Of a stretch of 64,000 bases of DNA, positions 42,722 through 50,567 are shown piece by piece. The notes below the pieces were generated by a model. The model had not been told where the DNA came from, ran no database searches, and saw nothing but the letters and a program-made list of their open reading frames with translations. A program made the translations under genes and the position numbers. Position 1 is the first letter of the stretch. Each line of letters starts with the position of its first letter. Source of the stretch: Mesorhizobium sp. M2E.F.Ca.ET.219.01.1.1 (GTDB lineage Bacteria; Pseudomonadota; Alphaproteobacteria; Rhizobiales; Rhizobiaceae); contig NZ_SADT02000001.1 of NCBI RefSeq assembly GCF_004016445.2, positions 1,159,630-1,223,629 on the forward strand, given 5' to 3'.

Positions 42722-43513
42722 ATGAGCGAACAGACGCCAGCCGTCGTTTCGGCAAGCAAGCTCGGCCTCACTTTCCAAACCAATGACGGTCCGGTGCAGG
42801 CGCTCTCCAATGTCGACCTCATCATCGGCAAGGGAGAGTTCGTCTCCTTCATCGGCCCGTCCGGCTGCGGCAAGACGACCTTGCTGCGCGTCATCGCCGA
42901 TCTGGAAAGGGCGACATCCGGAACGATCTCCGTCAACGGCATGACGCCCGAGCAGGCGCGCGAGAAGCGCGCCTACGGCTATGTCTTCCAGGCCGCGGCT
43001 CTGTTCCCGTGGCGCACCATCGAGCGCAATGTGGCATTGCCGCTGGAGATCATCGGGCTCAGCCAGGCCGAGCAGGCGGAGCGCATCAAGCGCACGCTGG
43101 CGCTGGTCAACCTCTCGGGCTTCGAGAAGAAATATCCCTGGCAGCTTTCCGGCGGCATGCAGCAGCGCGCCTCGATCGCACGCGCGCTCGCCTTCGATGC
43201 CGACCTGCTGCTTATGGACGAGCCGTTCGGCGCGCTGGACGAGATCGTGCGCGACCATCTGAACGAGCAACTCCTCGACCTCTGGGCGCGGACCAACAAG
43301 ACGATCTGCTTCGTCACCCATTCGATTCCCGAGGCGGTGTATCTGTCGACCCGCATCGTGGTGATGTCGCCGCGGCCGGGCCGCGTCACCGACATCATCG
43401 AATCGACGCTGCCGAAGGAGCGGCCGCTCGACATCCGCGAGACGCCGGAGTTTTTGGCGATCGCTGCGCGCGTGCGGGACGGCTTAAGGGCTGGGCACAG
43501 CTATGATGATTGA
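42722..43513 (+). CDS. ABC transporter ATP-binding protein (NitT/TauT type)
   Basis: 263 residues. Walker A GPSGCGKTT near residue 44, Q-loop YVFQAAALFPWRTIERNVALP, signature LSGGMQQRASIARAL, Walker B LLLMDEPFGALDE and the switch His in FVTHSIPEAVYL are intact, matching SsuB/TauB/ThiZ-type ATPases. It energises the importer formed with the two permeases and binding protein at 43972-47033. A 458-bp repeat-filled gap separates it from the first permease gene. Proximity to the pyrimidine genes suggests the transported substrate is a pyrimidine or a related compound. Confidence 0.93.
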   Translation: MSEQTPAVVSASKLGLTFQTNDGPVQALSNVDLIIGKGEFVSFIGPSGCGKTTLLRVIADLERATSGTISVNGMTPEQAREKRAYGYVFQAAALFPWRTIERNVALPLEIIGLSQAEQAERIKRTLALVNLSGFEKKYPWQLSGGMQQRASIARALAFDADLLLMDEPFGALDEIVRDHLNEQLLDLWARTNKTICFVTHSIPEAVYLSTRIVVMSPRPGRVTDIIESTLPKERPLDIRETPEFLAIAARVRDGLRAGHSYDD

Positions 43514-43532
43514 GGCGGATGAGGATATGCGC

Positions 43533-43595
43533 CCTCCTCTCCCCACCGGGGAGAGGGTGGCCGGAGCGAAGCGGAGGCCGGGTGAGGGGACGTCC
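43533..43595. repeat. Short GC-rich palindrome (family C)
   Basis: CCTCTCCCCACCGGGGAGAGGGTGGCCGGAGCGAAGCGGAGGCCGG: a CTCTCCCC/GGGGAGAG hairpin next to CCGG-AGCGAAGCGG-AGGCCGG, then GTGAGGGGAC. It belongs to the widespread GC-rich intergenic class and directly follows the ATPase gene. Confidence 0.6.
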
Positions 43596-43599
43596 CCCC

Positions 43600-43950
43600 G
43601 CGCCTTCGTCATCTTAGGGCGGAGCAGAGGCGCCAACGCGCGCGTGAAGGGAGCCGGCGACCGCGATTTCGTCATCCTAGGGCGGAGCGACGCGAAGCGG
43701 AGCGCAGATCCTAGGATCCATGCCGTGACGCTGGTCGAAGGGCGTAAGCGGTCGAGAATATCCGCCCGGGGCTCGGCACAAAAAGCCCTGTTCTGCACCG
43801 CTGCGGAGCGGAGAAGTAACGGCATGGATCCTAGGGTCTGCGCTGCGTCGCTACGCTCCTTGCTCCGCCCTAGGATGACGAGATCACGGTGGGCGGCTCC
43901 AGTCGCGCAGGCTGCTACGCTCCTGCTTCGCCCTAGGATGACGAAGGCGC
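43600..43950. repeat. Nested palindromic elements (family D) inside an ABC operon
   Basis: Outer ends GCGCCTTCGTCATCTTAGGG (43600 on) and CCCTAGGATGACGAAGGCGC (to 43950) are near-perfect inverted repeats. Inside lies a second element with perfect 19-bp ends CGTCATCCTAGGGCGGAGC (43670-43688) and GCTCCGCCCTAGGATGACG (43862-43880), itself containing GCGCAGATCCTAGGATCCATGCCG and its near-complement. Together with the family C hairpin this accounts for the whole 458-bp gap; no gene is seen in it. Confidence 0.85.
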
Positions 43951-43971
43951 ACGGCCCGCGAGGGCAACGCC

Positions 43972-44850
43972 ATGGATAGCTTCCGTTCCAAAATCATCCC
44001 CGTCACCACCATCCTCGCTGGCGTGGTCGTGCTTTGGTACGTCTTTGCCGTGATCCTCAACGCGCCGTTCCAGCGCGATCTCGATCAACGAGGCAATGAG
44101 ACGCCCAGCACGGTCGAGTTCATTGGCAAGACGCTGTCGCAGCCGAAGCCGACCATGCCGGCGCCGCACCAGGTGGCGGTGAATTTCTTCGAAAACACCT
44201 TCCTGCGGTCCGTCACTTCGAACCGCAGCCTCGTCTACAACGCCTGGGTGACGCTGTCCTCGACGCTGCTCGGCTTCGCTTTCGGCACCGCACTCGGCAT
44301 CGTCATCGCGGTCGGCATCGTACATGTGGCGACGCTCGACCGCAGCCTGATGCCGTGGATCATTGCTTCGCAAACGATTCCGATCCTGGCGGTGGCGCCG
44401 ATGATCATCGTGGTGCTGGCGGCGATCGGCATCACCGGCCTGATCCCGAAGGCTCTGATCTCAACCTATCTCTCGTTCTTCCCCGTTGCCGTCGGCATGG
44501 TGAAAGGCCTGCGCTCGCCCGAGCTCATGCATCTCGACCTGATGCATACCTACAGTGCCAGCGCCTCGCAGACCTTCTGGAAGCTCAGGGTGCCGGCCTC
44601 GGTGCCGTTCCTGTTCACCTCGATGAAGGTGGCTGTGGCGGCGAGCCTGGTCGGCGCCATCGTCGGCGAGCTGCCGACGGGCGCGGTCGCGGGCATCGGC
44701 GCCAAGCTGCTCGCCGGCGCCTATTACAGCCAGACCATCGATATCTGGTCGGCGCTGGTTGCGGGCTCCATCGTCGCGGCGCTGCTGGTGATGGTGGTCG
44801 GTATTGCCGGCCGCCTCGTCGATCGCGCCATGGGCGGGAGGCCGGCATGA
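43972..44850 (+). CDS. ABC transporter permease (NitT/TauT type)
   Basis: 292 residues. BPD_transp_1 membrane domain with helices in FRSKIIPVTTILAGVVVLWYVFAV, STLLGFAFGTALGIVIAVG, SQTIPILAVAPMIIVVLAAIG and IVAALLVMVVGIAG; the coupling segment is MKGLRSPELMHLDLMHTYSASASQTFWKLRVPASVPF. GAGGG lies about 8 nt before ATG 43972. Its stop overlaps the start of the second permease gene by 4 nt (ATGA), so the two are coupled and probably form a heterodimer. Confidence 0.92.
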   Translation: MDSFRSKIIPVTTILAGVVVLWYVFAVILNAPFQRDLDQRGNETPSTVEFIGKTLSQPKPTMPAPHQVAVNFFENTFLRSVTSNRSLVYNAWVTLSSTLLGFAFGTALGIVIAVGIVHVATLDRSLMPWIIASQTIPILAVAPMIIVVLAAIGITGLIPKALISTYLSFFPVAVGMVKGLRSPELMHLDLMHTYSASASQTFWKLRVPASVPFLFTSMKVAVAASLVGAIVGELPTGAVAGIGAKLLAGAYYSQTIDIWSALVAGSIVAALLVMVVGIAGRLVDRAMGGRPA

Positions 44851-46022
44851 CCTGGTTGAAACCCTCTTGGCAGGCGGTGCTGGCGATTGCGCTGTGCATG
44901 ATTGCCGTTGTCTTTAAGGACCCGAATGCCGGTTTCAATTACTGGCAAAGCTGGGGGCCGATGATCGGCTTAGCCGTGTTGGCCAGCTTGATCTCGATGA
45001 TCAGGTTGGCGCCGGTCGTGGAAGCCCTAATACTCCTTATCGGTGCACATCTCGTCGCCTGGATGTTGATCCGCGGGATTGGCAGTTTCGAAGGCGAAGT
45101 GTTGATTCCATACCTCGTGGCGTTGATTGCTGCCTGGGTCCTTGGGATCAACCTTGCGATGCTGGCGCCATATTTTTTGCTGCTGACAAGCGCGTGGCTG
45201 CTTGCCTGGCGCGGTGTGGCAGTACTGTCCTCGTTGCAGCCTACTGAGAAGTGGGCACGGATCGCATTGCGCCTGATCATCCCGGCGATCTTCGGCGCCT
45301 GGATCCTGATCATCTGGGAAGCGGTGACGCGCGGGGCCGGCATCCCGTTCATCCTCTTGCCGCCGCCCAGCGCCATCGGCGCGCGCATCGCCAACTCGCT
45401 GCCGATCCTGGGCTCGGATGTGCGGCAGACGATCTTCAAAGCGGTGCTGATCGGTTATGTCGCCGGCAACCTCGCCGGCTTCGCCGTCGCCATCCTCGCC
45501 GATCGCGTGCCGTTCCTGCGGCGCGGGCTCTTACCGATCGGCAACATGGTCTCGGCGCTGCCGATCATCGGCGTGGCGCCCATCATGGTCATGTGGTTCG
45601 GCTTCGACTGGCCGTCCAAGGCCGCGGTGGTCATCATCATGACCTTCTTCCCGATGCTGGTGAACACCGTCGCGGGTCTCGCCGCCTCCGGCCACATGGA
45701 ACGCGACCTGATGCGCACCTATGCGTCGGGCTATTGGCCGACGCTGCTCAAGCTAAGGCTGCCGGCGGCAATGCCATTCATCTTCAATGCGCTGAAGATC
45801 AACTCGACGCTGGCGCTGATCGGCGCCATCGTCGCGGAGTTCTTCGGCACGCCTGTCGTGGGTATGGGATTCCGCATCTCGACGGAAGTCGGGCGGATGA
45901 ACATCGACATGGTGTGGGCCGAAATCGCAGTTGCAGCACTGGCGGGTTCGGTCTTTTATGGCGTGGTCGCTCTGATCGAAAGAGCCGTCACGTTTTGGCA
46001 CCCCTCTGTCCGAGGTGGATAG
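44847..46022 (+). CDS. ABC transporter permease with extended N-terminal membrane region
   Basis: 391 residues. ATG 44847 overlaps the preceding stop; the frame is open further 5' but that part is a shadow of the first permease. The usual NitT/TauT permease (about 250 residues) occupies about 130-390: IILIIWEAVTRG-type first helix, NMVSALPIIGVAPIMVMWFG, coupling segment ERDLMRTYASGYWPTLLKLRLPAAMPF. Before it lie about 130 residues with four or five extra hydrophobic helices (KPSWQAVLAIALCMIAVVF, MIGLAVLASLISMI, VEALILLIGAHLVAWMLI, NLAMLAPYFLLLTSAWLLAW). Pyrimidine- and hydroxymethylpyrimidine-type permeases of this shape occur, but the role of the extension is unknown. Confidence 0.9.
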   Translation: MTWLKPSWQAVLAIALCMIAVVFKDPNAGFNYWQSWGPMIGLAVLASLISMIRLAPVVEALILLIGAHLVAWMLIRGIGSFEGEVLIPYLVALIAAWVLGINLAMLAPYFLLLTSAWLLAWRGVAVLSSLQPTEKWARIALRLIIPAIFGAWILIIWEAVTRGAGIPFILLPPPSAIGARIANSLPILGSDVRQTIFKAVLIGYVAGNLAGFAVAILADRVPFLRRGLLPIGNMVSALPIIGVAPIMVMWFGFDWPSKAAVVIIMTFFPMLVNTVAGLAASGHMERDLMRTYASGYWPTLLKLRLPAAMPFIFNALKINSTLALIGAIVAEFFGTPVVGMGFRISTEVGRMNIDMVWAEIAVAALAGSVFYGVVALIERAVTFWHPSVRGG

Positions 46023-46061
46023 GGGCGGTGGGTTTGGGTACTAACTTCAGAGGGTAAAAAC

Positions 46062-47033
46062 ATGAAAAGACTGCTGATTTCCGCTTTGGCCGGCGCCATG
46101 TCGCTGGCCGCCTTCCAGGCGATGGCCGCCGACAAGGTGACACTGCAATTGAAATGGGTCACGCAGGCCCAGTTCGCCGGCTATTATGTCGCCAAGGCCA
46201 AGGGCTTCTATGACGCCGAAGGCCTCGACGTCGAGATCAAGCCGGGCGGCCCGGATATCGCGCCCGAGCAGGTGATCGCCGGCGGCGGAGCCGACGTCAT
46301 CGTCGACTGGATGGGCGGCGCGCTGGCGGCCCGTGACAAGGGCGTGGGGCTCGTCAACATCGCCCAGCCGTTCAAGAAAGCCGGCATGGAACTGGTCTGC
46401 CCCAAGGCCGGGCCGATCAAGACCGAAGCCGACTTCAAGGGCCATACGCTCGGCGTCTGGTTCTTCGGCAACGAATATCCCTTCTACGCCTGGATGAACA
46501 AGATCGGTCTCAAGACCGATGGCGGCCCGGACGGCGTCACCGTGCTGAAGCAGAGCTTTGACGTGCAGCCGTTGATCCAGAAGCAGGCCGACTGCATCTC
46601 GGTCATGACCTACAACGAATACGGCCAGGTGCTGGATGCCGGCTACAAGCCGGAAGACCTGATCGTCTTCAACTACTCGGCCATGGGCAACGACCTGTTG
46701 GAAGACGGGCTCTACACGCTCGAGGACAAGCTCAAGGATCCGGCCTTCGAGGACAAGATGGTGCGCTTCGTCCGCGCCTCGATGAAGGGCTGGAAATACG
46801 CCACCGAGAACACCGACGAGGCGGCCGAAATCGTCGTCGACGCCGGCGGCCAGGACGAGAACCACCAGAAGTTCATGATGAAGGAAGTGGCCAAGCTGGT
46901 GGACAATGCCGACGGCAAGCTGATCCCGGCCGCTTACGAGCGCACCGCCAAGGCGCTGCTCGACCAGAAGATCATCAGCAAGGAGGCGAGCGGCGCCTAC
47001 ACGACCGCGATCACCGACAAGGCGATCAAGTAA
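46062..47033 (+). CDS. ABC transporter substrate-binding protein (THI5/NMT1 type)
   Basis: 323 residues. Signal peptide MKRLLISALAGAMSLAAFQAMAA is followed by the family opening VTLQLKWVTQAQFAGYYVAKAKGFYDAEGLDVEIKPGG, as in pyrimidine-precursor and ThiY-like binding proteins, then GADVIVDWMGGALAARDKG and HTLGVWFFGNEYPFYAWM. Location after hydA and the pyrimidine regulators suggests uracil, thymine or dihydropyrimidine as ligand; hydroxymethylpyrimidine is the alternative. AGAGGG lies 7 nt before ATG 46062. A strong terminator follows, so it ends the operon. Confidence 0.92.
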   Translation: MKRLLISALAGAMSLAAFQAMAADKVTLQLKWVTQAQFAGYYVAKAKGFYDAEGLDVEIKPGGPDIAPEQVIAGGGADVIVDWMGGALAARDKGVGLVNIAQPFKKAGMELVCPKAGPIKTEADFKGHTLGVWFFGNEYPFYAWMNKIGLKTDGGPDGVTVLKQSFDVQPLIQKQADCISVMTYNEYGQVLDAGYKPEDLIVFNYSAMGNDLLEDGLYTLEDKLKDPAFEDKMVRFVRASMKGWKYATENTDEAAEIVVDAGGQDENHQKFMMKEVAKLVDNADGKLIPAAYERTAKALLDQKIISKEASGAYTTAITDKAIK

Positions 47034-47059
47034 GCTTGGGTCTTTACAACCGACATTGA

Positions 47060-47087
47060 AAGGGGCGGGCGACCGCCCCTTTTTCTT
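47060..47087 (+). terminator. Rho-independent terminator after binding-protein gene
   Basis: GGGGCGG (47062-47068), loop GCGA, CCGCCCC (47073-47079), then TTTTTCTTT. A textbook hairpin with T-run, 27 nt after the stop. Confidence 0.88.
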
Positions 47088-47198
47088 TGCCGCGGTAAAA
47101 TATTCGTGTGTCGGGATACATCCGGCCGCCCAACCGTTAATTGGCGCATCCGCGCGTTGGGGAGCCGCGCAGGATGCTGCAATCAACGGAGGTTCTTC

Positions 47199-47636
47199 AT
47201 GCGCATCCTATCCGTGCCGATGCTTTCGGCTTTGGCCGTTTCGACCGCCTTGCTTCTCGCATCGCCGGCCATGGCCGAGACGATGAAGTTCACGGCGACG
47301 CTCGACGGCAGCCAGCAGAGCCCGCCCGTGACCACCAAGGGGAAGGGAACCGCCACTCTCACCTTCGATACGACAAGCAAGAAGCTCAGCTGGAACGTCA
47401 AATACTCCGGTCTCAGCGGGCCTGCCGTGGCCGGTCACATCCATGGCCCGGCGGATAAGGGCGCGAATGCGGACCCCGTCATCCCGTTCAAGAAGCTGAA
47501 GAGCCCGATCAAGGGGTCGGCGACGCTGACCGACGCGCAGGTATCCGATCTGGAGGCCGGCAAATATTACGTCAACATCCACACAGCCAAGAACAAGGAC
47601 GGCGAGATCCGCGGCCAGATCGAGAAGGCGATGTAA
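47199..47636 (+). CDS. CHRD domain protein, exported
   Basis: 145 residues. A signal peptide (MRILSVPMLSALAVSTALLLASPAMA) is followed by one CHRD domain, with the hallmark GTATLTFDTTSKKLSWNVKYSGLSGPAVAGHIHGPADKG and YYVNIHTAKNKDGEIRGQI. The domain occurs in animal chordin and many bacterial exported proteins of unknown role; the H-I-H pair may bind metal. ACGGAGG lies 6 nt before ATG 47199. Stands alone, flanked by two hairpins. Confidence 0.9.
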   Translation: MRILSVPMLSALAVSTALLLASPAMAETMKFTATLDGSQQSPPVTTKGKGTATLTFDTTSKKLSWNVKYSGLSGPAVAGHIHGPADKGANADPVIPFKKLKSPIKGSATLTDAQVSDLEAGKYYVNIHTAKNKDGEIRGQIEKAM

Positions 47637-47645
47637 ACCAGGAAA

Positions 47646-47663
47646 GGGGCGTCAAGCCGCCCC
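47646..47663. terminator. Hairpin between convergent genes
   Basis: GGGGCG (47646-47651) pairs with CGCCCC (47658-47663); GTTTG follows on the plus strand and CTTTCC on the minus strand. Likely a weak bidirectional terminator for the CHRD gene and the TPP enzyme gene. Confidence 0.6.
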
Positions 47664-47669
47664 GTTTGC

Positions 47670-49319
47670 TCAGCTCTTGTTGCGGATCTGCGTCAGCGTG
47701 CGGGTCGGCGTGATCGCTTCGGGATCGAGCTTGATCTCGACGATCGCCGGCTTGCCGCTGGCCAGCGCGCGTTCGAAGGCCGGCGCGAAGTCGGCGGTCT
47801 TTTCCACCGTCTCGCCATGGCCGCCATAGGCGCGGGCAAGTGCGGCAAAGTCCGGATTCTTGAGCTCGGTGGCGACGACGCGGCTCGGATATTCCCGCTC
47901 CTGATGCATGCGGATCGTGCCGTAGATGCCGTTGTTGACGACGATGACGATGATCGGCAGGTCATACTGGACAGCCGTCGCGAACTCCTGGCCGTTCATC
48001 AGGAAGCAACCGTCGCCGGCGAAGGCGATCACGGTGCGATCCGGGAACAATGACTTGGCGGCGACCGCGGCCGGCGTGCCGTAGCCCATCGAGCCGGAGG
48101 TGGGCGCGGCCTGTGTGCCGTAGCGGCGGGTTCGGTAGAAACGGTGCACCCAGGTGGCGTAGTTGCCGGCGCCGTTGGTGATGATGGCGTCTTCCGGCAG
48201 GACTTTTCCCAGATGTTCGATTATCGGACCCATCTGGACGGCCCCCGGGCCGGTCTGCGGCGGCGTCGACCATTCGAGATAGGCGGCATGCGCCTTTTCC
48301 ATCTCGGCAGCCCAGGAAGGGCCAGCGGCGGGCTTGCGTTTGGCGAAGGCCTCGACGAAGGCGGCGGGGGAGGCATTGATCGCCAGCGTCGGCCGGTAGA
48401 CGCGGCCAAGCTCGCCGGCATCGGCATGGATATGCACCAGCGCCTGGTCGGGGTAGGGGCTTTTCAGCAGCGTGTAGTCGGACGACGGCATCTCGCCCAA
48501 GCGGCCGCCGATCAGAAGCACCACGTCGGCCTGCTTGATCCGCTCCGCAAGCTTTGGATTGATGCCGATGCCGACATCGCCGGCGTAATTGGGATGGAGA
48601 TGGTCGAACAGCATCTGGCGGCGGAAGGAGCAGCCGACCGGCAGCGACCAGGCCTCAGCGATCGTGCGCATATGCGCCACGGCTTCCTCGTTCCAGCGGG
48701 TGCCGCCGAGGATGACGAACGGCCGCTTGGCGTTGGCGAGCAGCATCTGCAGCGCGTCGAGCTCGGCTTCGCCAGGACGTGTCTCGACCGGCGTGTGCGG
48801 CAGCGCTTTCGGCGCCTCGACCTCGCTGGTCAGCATGTCCTCGGGCAGCGAGATGACGACCGGGCCGGGGCGGCCGGAGGTCGCGACCGCAAAGGCGCGG
48901 GTGACGAATTCCGGGATGCGCGAAGCATCGTCGATTTCCACCACCCATTTGGCGATGTCGCCGAAGAAGCGCTTGTAGTCGACCTCCTGGAAGGCCTCGC
49001 GTTCCTTGGCGTGGCTGGCGACCTGGCCGATGAACAGGATCATCGGCACCGAATCCTGCATGGCGATATGGACGCCGGCCGAGGCGTTGGTGGCGCCGGG
49101 GCCGCGGGTGACGAAGCAGATGCCGGGTTTGCCGGTCAGCCGGCCCTGGCAGTCGGCCATCATCGCGGCGCCCCCCTCCTGGCGGCAGACGATGGTGCGG
49201 ATCGAAGAGTCATGCAGCGCGTCGAGCACCGCGAGATAGGATTCGCCCGGAACGCAGAAGATGCGGTCGGTGCCGTTCGCCTCGAGCGCCTCGACGATCA
49301 GTTGTCCGCCGGTCTTCAT
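47670..49319 (-). CDS. Thiamine pyrophosphate enzyme, acetolactate synthase-like
   Basis: 549 residues with all three TPP-enzyme domains. The N-terminal PYR domain has the catalytic Glu48 in CRQEGGAAMMAD and GRLTGKPGICFVTRGPGATNA; the central domain has PFVILGG and LLIGGRLGEMPSSDYTLL; the C-terminal PP domain has FAGDGCFLMNGQEFATAV and IVVNNGIYGTIR, the TPP/Mg motif. Its start overlaps the stop of the CoA-transferase gene by 4 nt, so the pair is coupled. An acetolactate synthase, 2-hydroxyacyl-CoA lyase or decarboxylase role is possible; no regulatory ACT subunit is nearby, so the biosynthetic ilvB role is less likely. Confidence 0.9.
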   Translation of the reverse strand: MKTGGQLIVEALEANGTDRIFCVPGESYLAVLDALHDSSIRTIVCRQEGGAAMMADCQGRLTGKPGICFVTRGPGATNASAGVHIAMQDSVPMILFIGQVASHAKEREAFQEVDYKRFFGDIAKWVVEIDDASRIPEFVTRAFAVATSGRPGPVVISLPEDMLTSEVEAPKALPHTPVETRPGEAELDALQMLLANAKRPFVILGGTRWNEEAVAHMRTIAEAWSLPVGCSFRRQMLFDHLHPNYAGDVGIGINPKLAERIKQADVVLLIGGRLGEMPSSDYTLLKSPYPDQALVHIHADAGELGRVYRPTLAINASPAAFVEAFAKRKPAAGPSWAAEMEKAHAAYLEWSTPPQTGPGAVQMGPIIEHLGKVLPEDAIITNGAGNYATWVHRFYRTRRYGTQAAPTSGSMGYGTPAAVAAKSLFPDRTVIAFAGDGCFLMNGQEFATAVQYDLPIIVIVVNNGIYGTIRMHQEREYPSRVVATELKNPDFAALARAYGGHGETVEKTADFAPAFERALASGKPAIVEIKLDPEAITPTRTLTQIRNKS

Positions 49320-50488
49320 TTTGCTCTCTCCAGTTCGGCAAGGATTTCTTGCGTGTGCTCGCCGAGACGCGGCGAGGGGCGCTCATAGACGAGCGGCGTG
49401 CCCGACATCACCATCGGCGCGCGCACCGAGGGCAGGCGGTTGCCATGGCCGTCGTCGAGGTCGAGCCGCATGCCGCGCGCGATGGTCTGCGGGTCAGCGA
49501 ACATCTGGCCGATCGTGTTGATCGGACTTGCCGGCACGCCGGCGGCTTCCAGCTTCGCCAGCAGCGGATCGCGGTCCCACGTGCTCAGCGTCTCGATGAT
49601 CCGCTCCCGCAGCTTCACGCGGTTGGCGACCCGCGCGGGGTTGGTGGCGAAATCCGGATCGGTGGGCAGGTCGGTGAGCCCGACCACGGCGCAGAACTTG
49701 CCGAACTGTCCGTCATTGCCGACCGCCAGGATGATGTGGCCGTCCCTGACCGGCAGGACCTCATAAGGGGCGATGTTCATATGCGCGTTGCCCATCTGGA
49801 CCGGCGACTTGCCGGAGACCAGATAGTTGAGGTTCTGGTTGCCGAGCGCCGAGATCTGGCTGTCGTAGAGCGCCATATCGATGTGCTGGCCCTGGCCGGT
49901 CTTTTCGGCATGGCGAAGTGCTGCCTGGATGGCGATCACCGAATAAAGGCCGGTGAAGAGGTCGGAGATAGCGACGCCCGCCTTCTGCGGCTCGCGGCCG
50001 GGCTCGCCGGTGATCGACATCATGCCGGCCATGGCCTGGATGATGAAATCGTAGCCGGCGCGGGGCGCATAGGGACCGTCCTGGCCGAAGCCGGTGATCG
50101 AGCAATAGACGAGGCGCGGATTGATCGCCTTCAGGCTTTCATAATCGAGGCCGTATTTCTTGAGGCCGCCGAGCTTGAAGTTCTCGATCAGCACGTCGGC
50201 GGTGGCGACCAGCATGCGCAGCGTCTCGGCACCCTCGGGCTTGGAGAAGTCGATGGCGATGGACCGCTTGCCGCGATTGCAGGAATGGTAATAGGCGGCC
50301 GAGAGGTTCTCGCCGTCATGGCTCATGACGAAGGGCGGGCCCCATTTGCGGGTGTCGTCGCCGCCGTCCGGGCTTTCGACCTTGATGACATCGGCGCCAA
50401 GATCGGCCAGCAACTGCCCGGCCCAGGGGCCGGCCAGGATGCGGGCGAGTTCAATAACGCGGATGCCTTTCAGCGGAGGTTCGGCCAT
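49316..50488 (-). CDS. Class III CoA-transferase (CaiB/BaiF family)
   Basis: 390 residues. Family motifs: LKGIRVIELARILAGPWAGQLLADLGADVIKVE at the start, KRSIAIDFSKPEGAE, FGQDGPYAPRAGYDFIIQA, and GVAISDLFTG with Asp176 in the position of the catalytic aspartate of formyl-CoA transferase. It moves CoA between carboxylic acids in the cytosol. It is first in a two-gene unit, and the downstream partner is a TPP enzyme, so the acid made into a CoA thioester may be the TPP enzyme's substrate. Precise acids unknown. Confidence 0.92.
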   Translation of the reverse strand: MAEPPLKGIRVIELARILAGPWAGQLLADLGADVIKVESPDGGDDTRKWGPPFVMSHDGENLSAAYYHSCNRGKRSIAIDFSKPEGAETLRMLVATADVLIENFKLGGLKKYGLDYESLKAINPRLVYCSITGFGQDGPYAPRAGYDFIIQAMAGMMSITGEPGREPQKAGVAISDLFTGLYSVIAIQAALRHAEKTGQGQHIDMALYDSQISALGNQNLNYLVSGKSPVQMGNAHMNIAPYEVLPVRDGHIILAVGNDGQFGKFCAVVGLTDLPTDPDFATNPARVANRVKLRERIIETLSTWDRDPLLAKLEAAGVPASPINTIGQMFADPQTIARGMRLDLDDGHGNRLPSVRAPMVMSGTPLVYERPSPRLGEHTQEILAELERAK

Positions 50489-50567
50489 GGATCACCGTGG
50501 TTAAACAAAGCGCAGCCTCTAGCAATCGGGGCGGCCTGTGTCACGACCCATGCGATAGGCCACCGCG

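Noticed and set aside
43514..43971. CRISPR-like repeat array
   Set aside because: The repeats are inverted and nested, not direct with unique equal-length spacers, and no cas gene is near.
44355..44846. Apparent N-terminal extension of the second permease gene
   Set aside because: The added residues are the first permease read in another frame; ATG 44847 with ATGA overlap is the natural start.
47670..50488. Oxalate degradation pair (formyl-CoA transferase plus oxalyl-CoA decarboxylase)
   Set aside because: The gene types fit, but the TPP enzyme reads as acetolactate synthase-like and no oxalyl-CoA decarboxylase-specific feature was seen.
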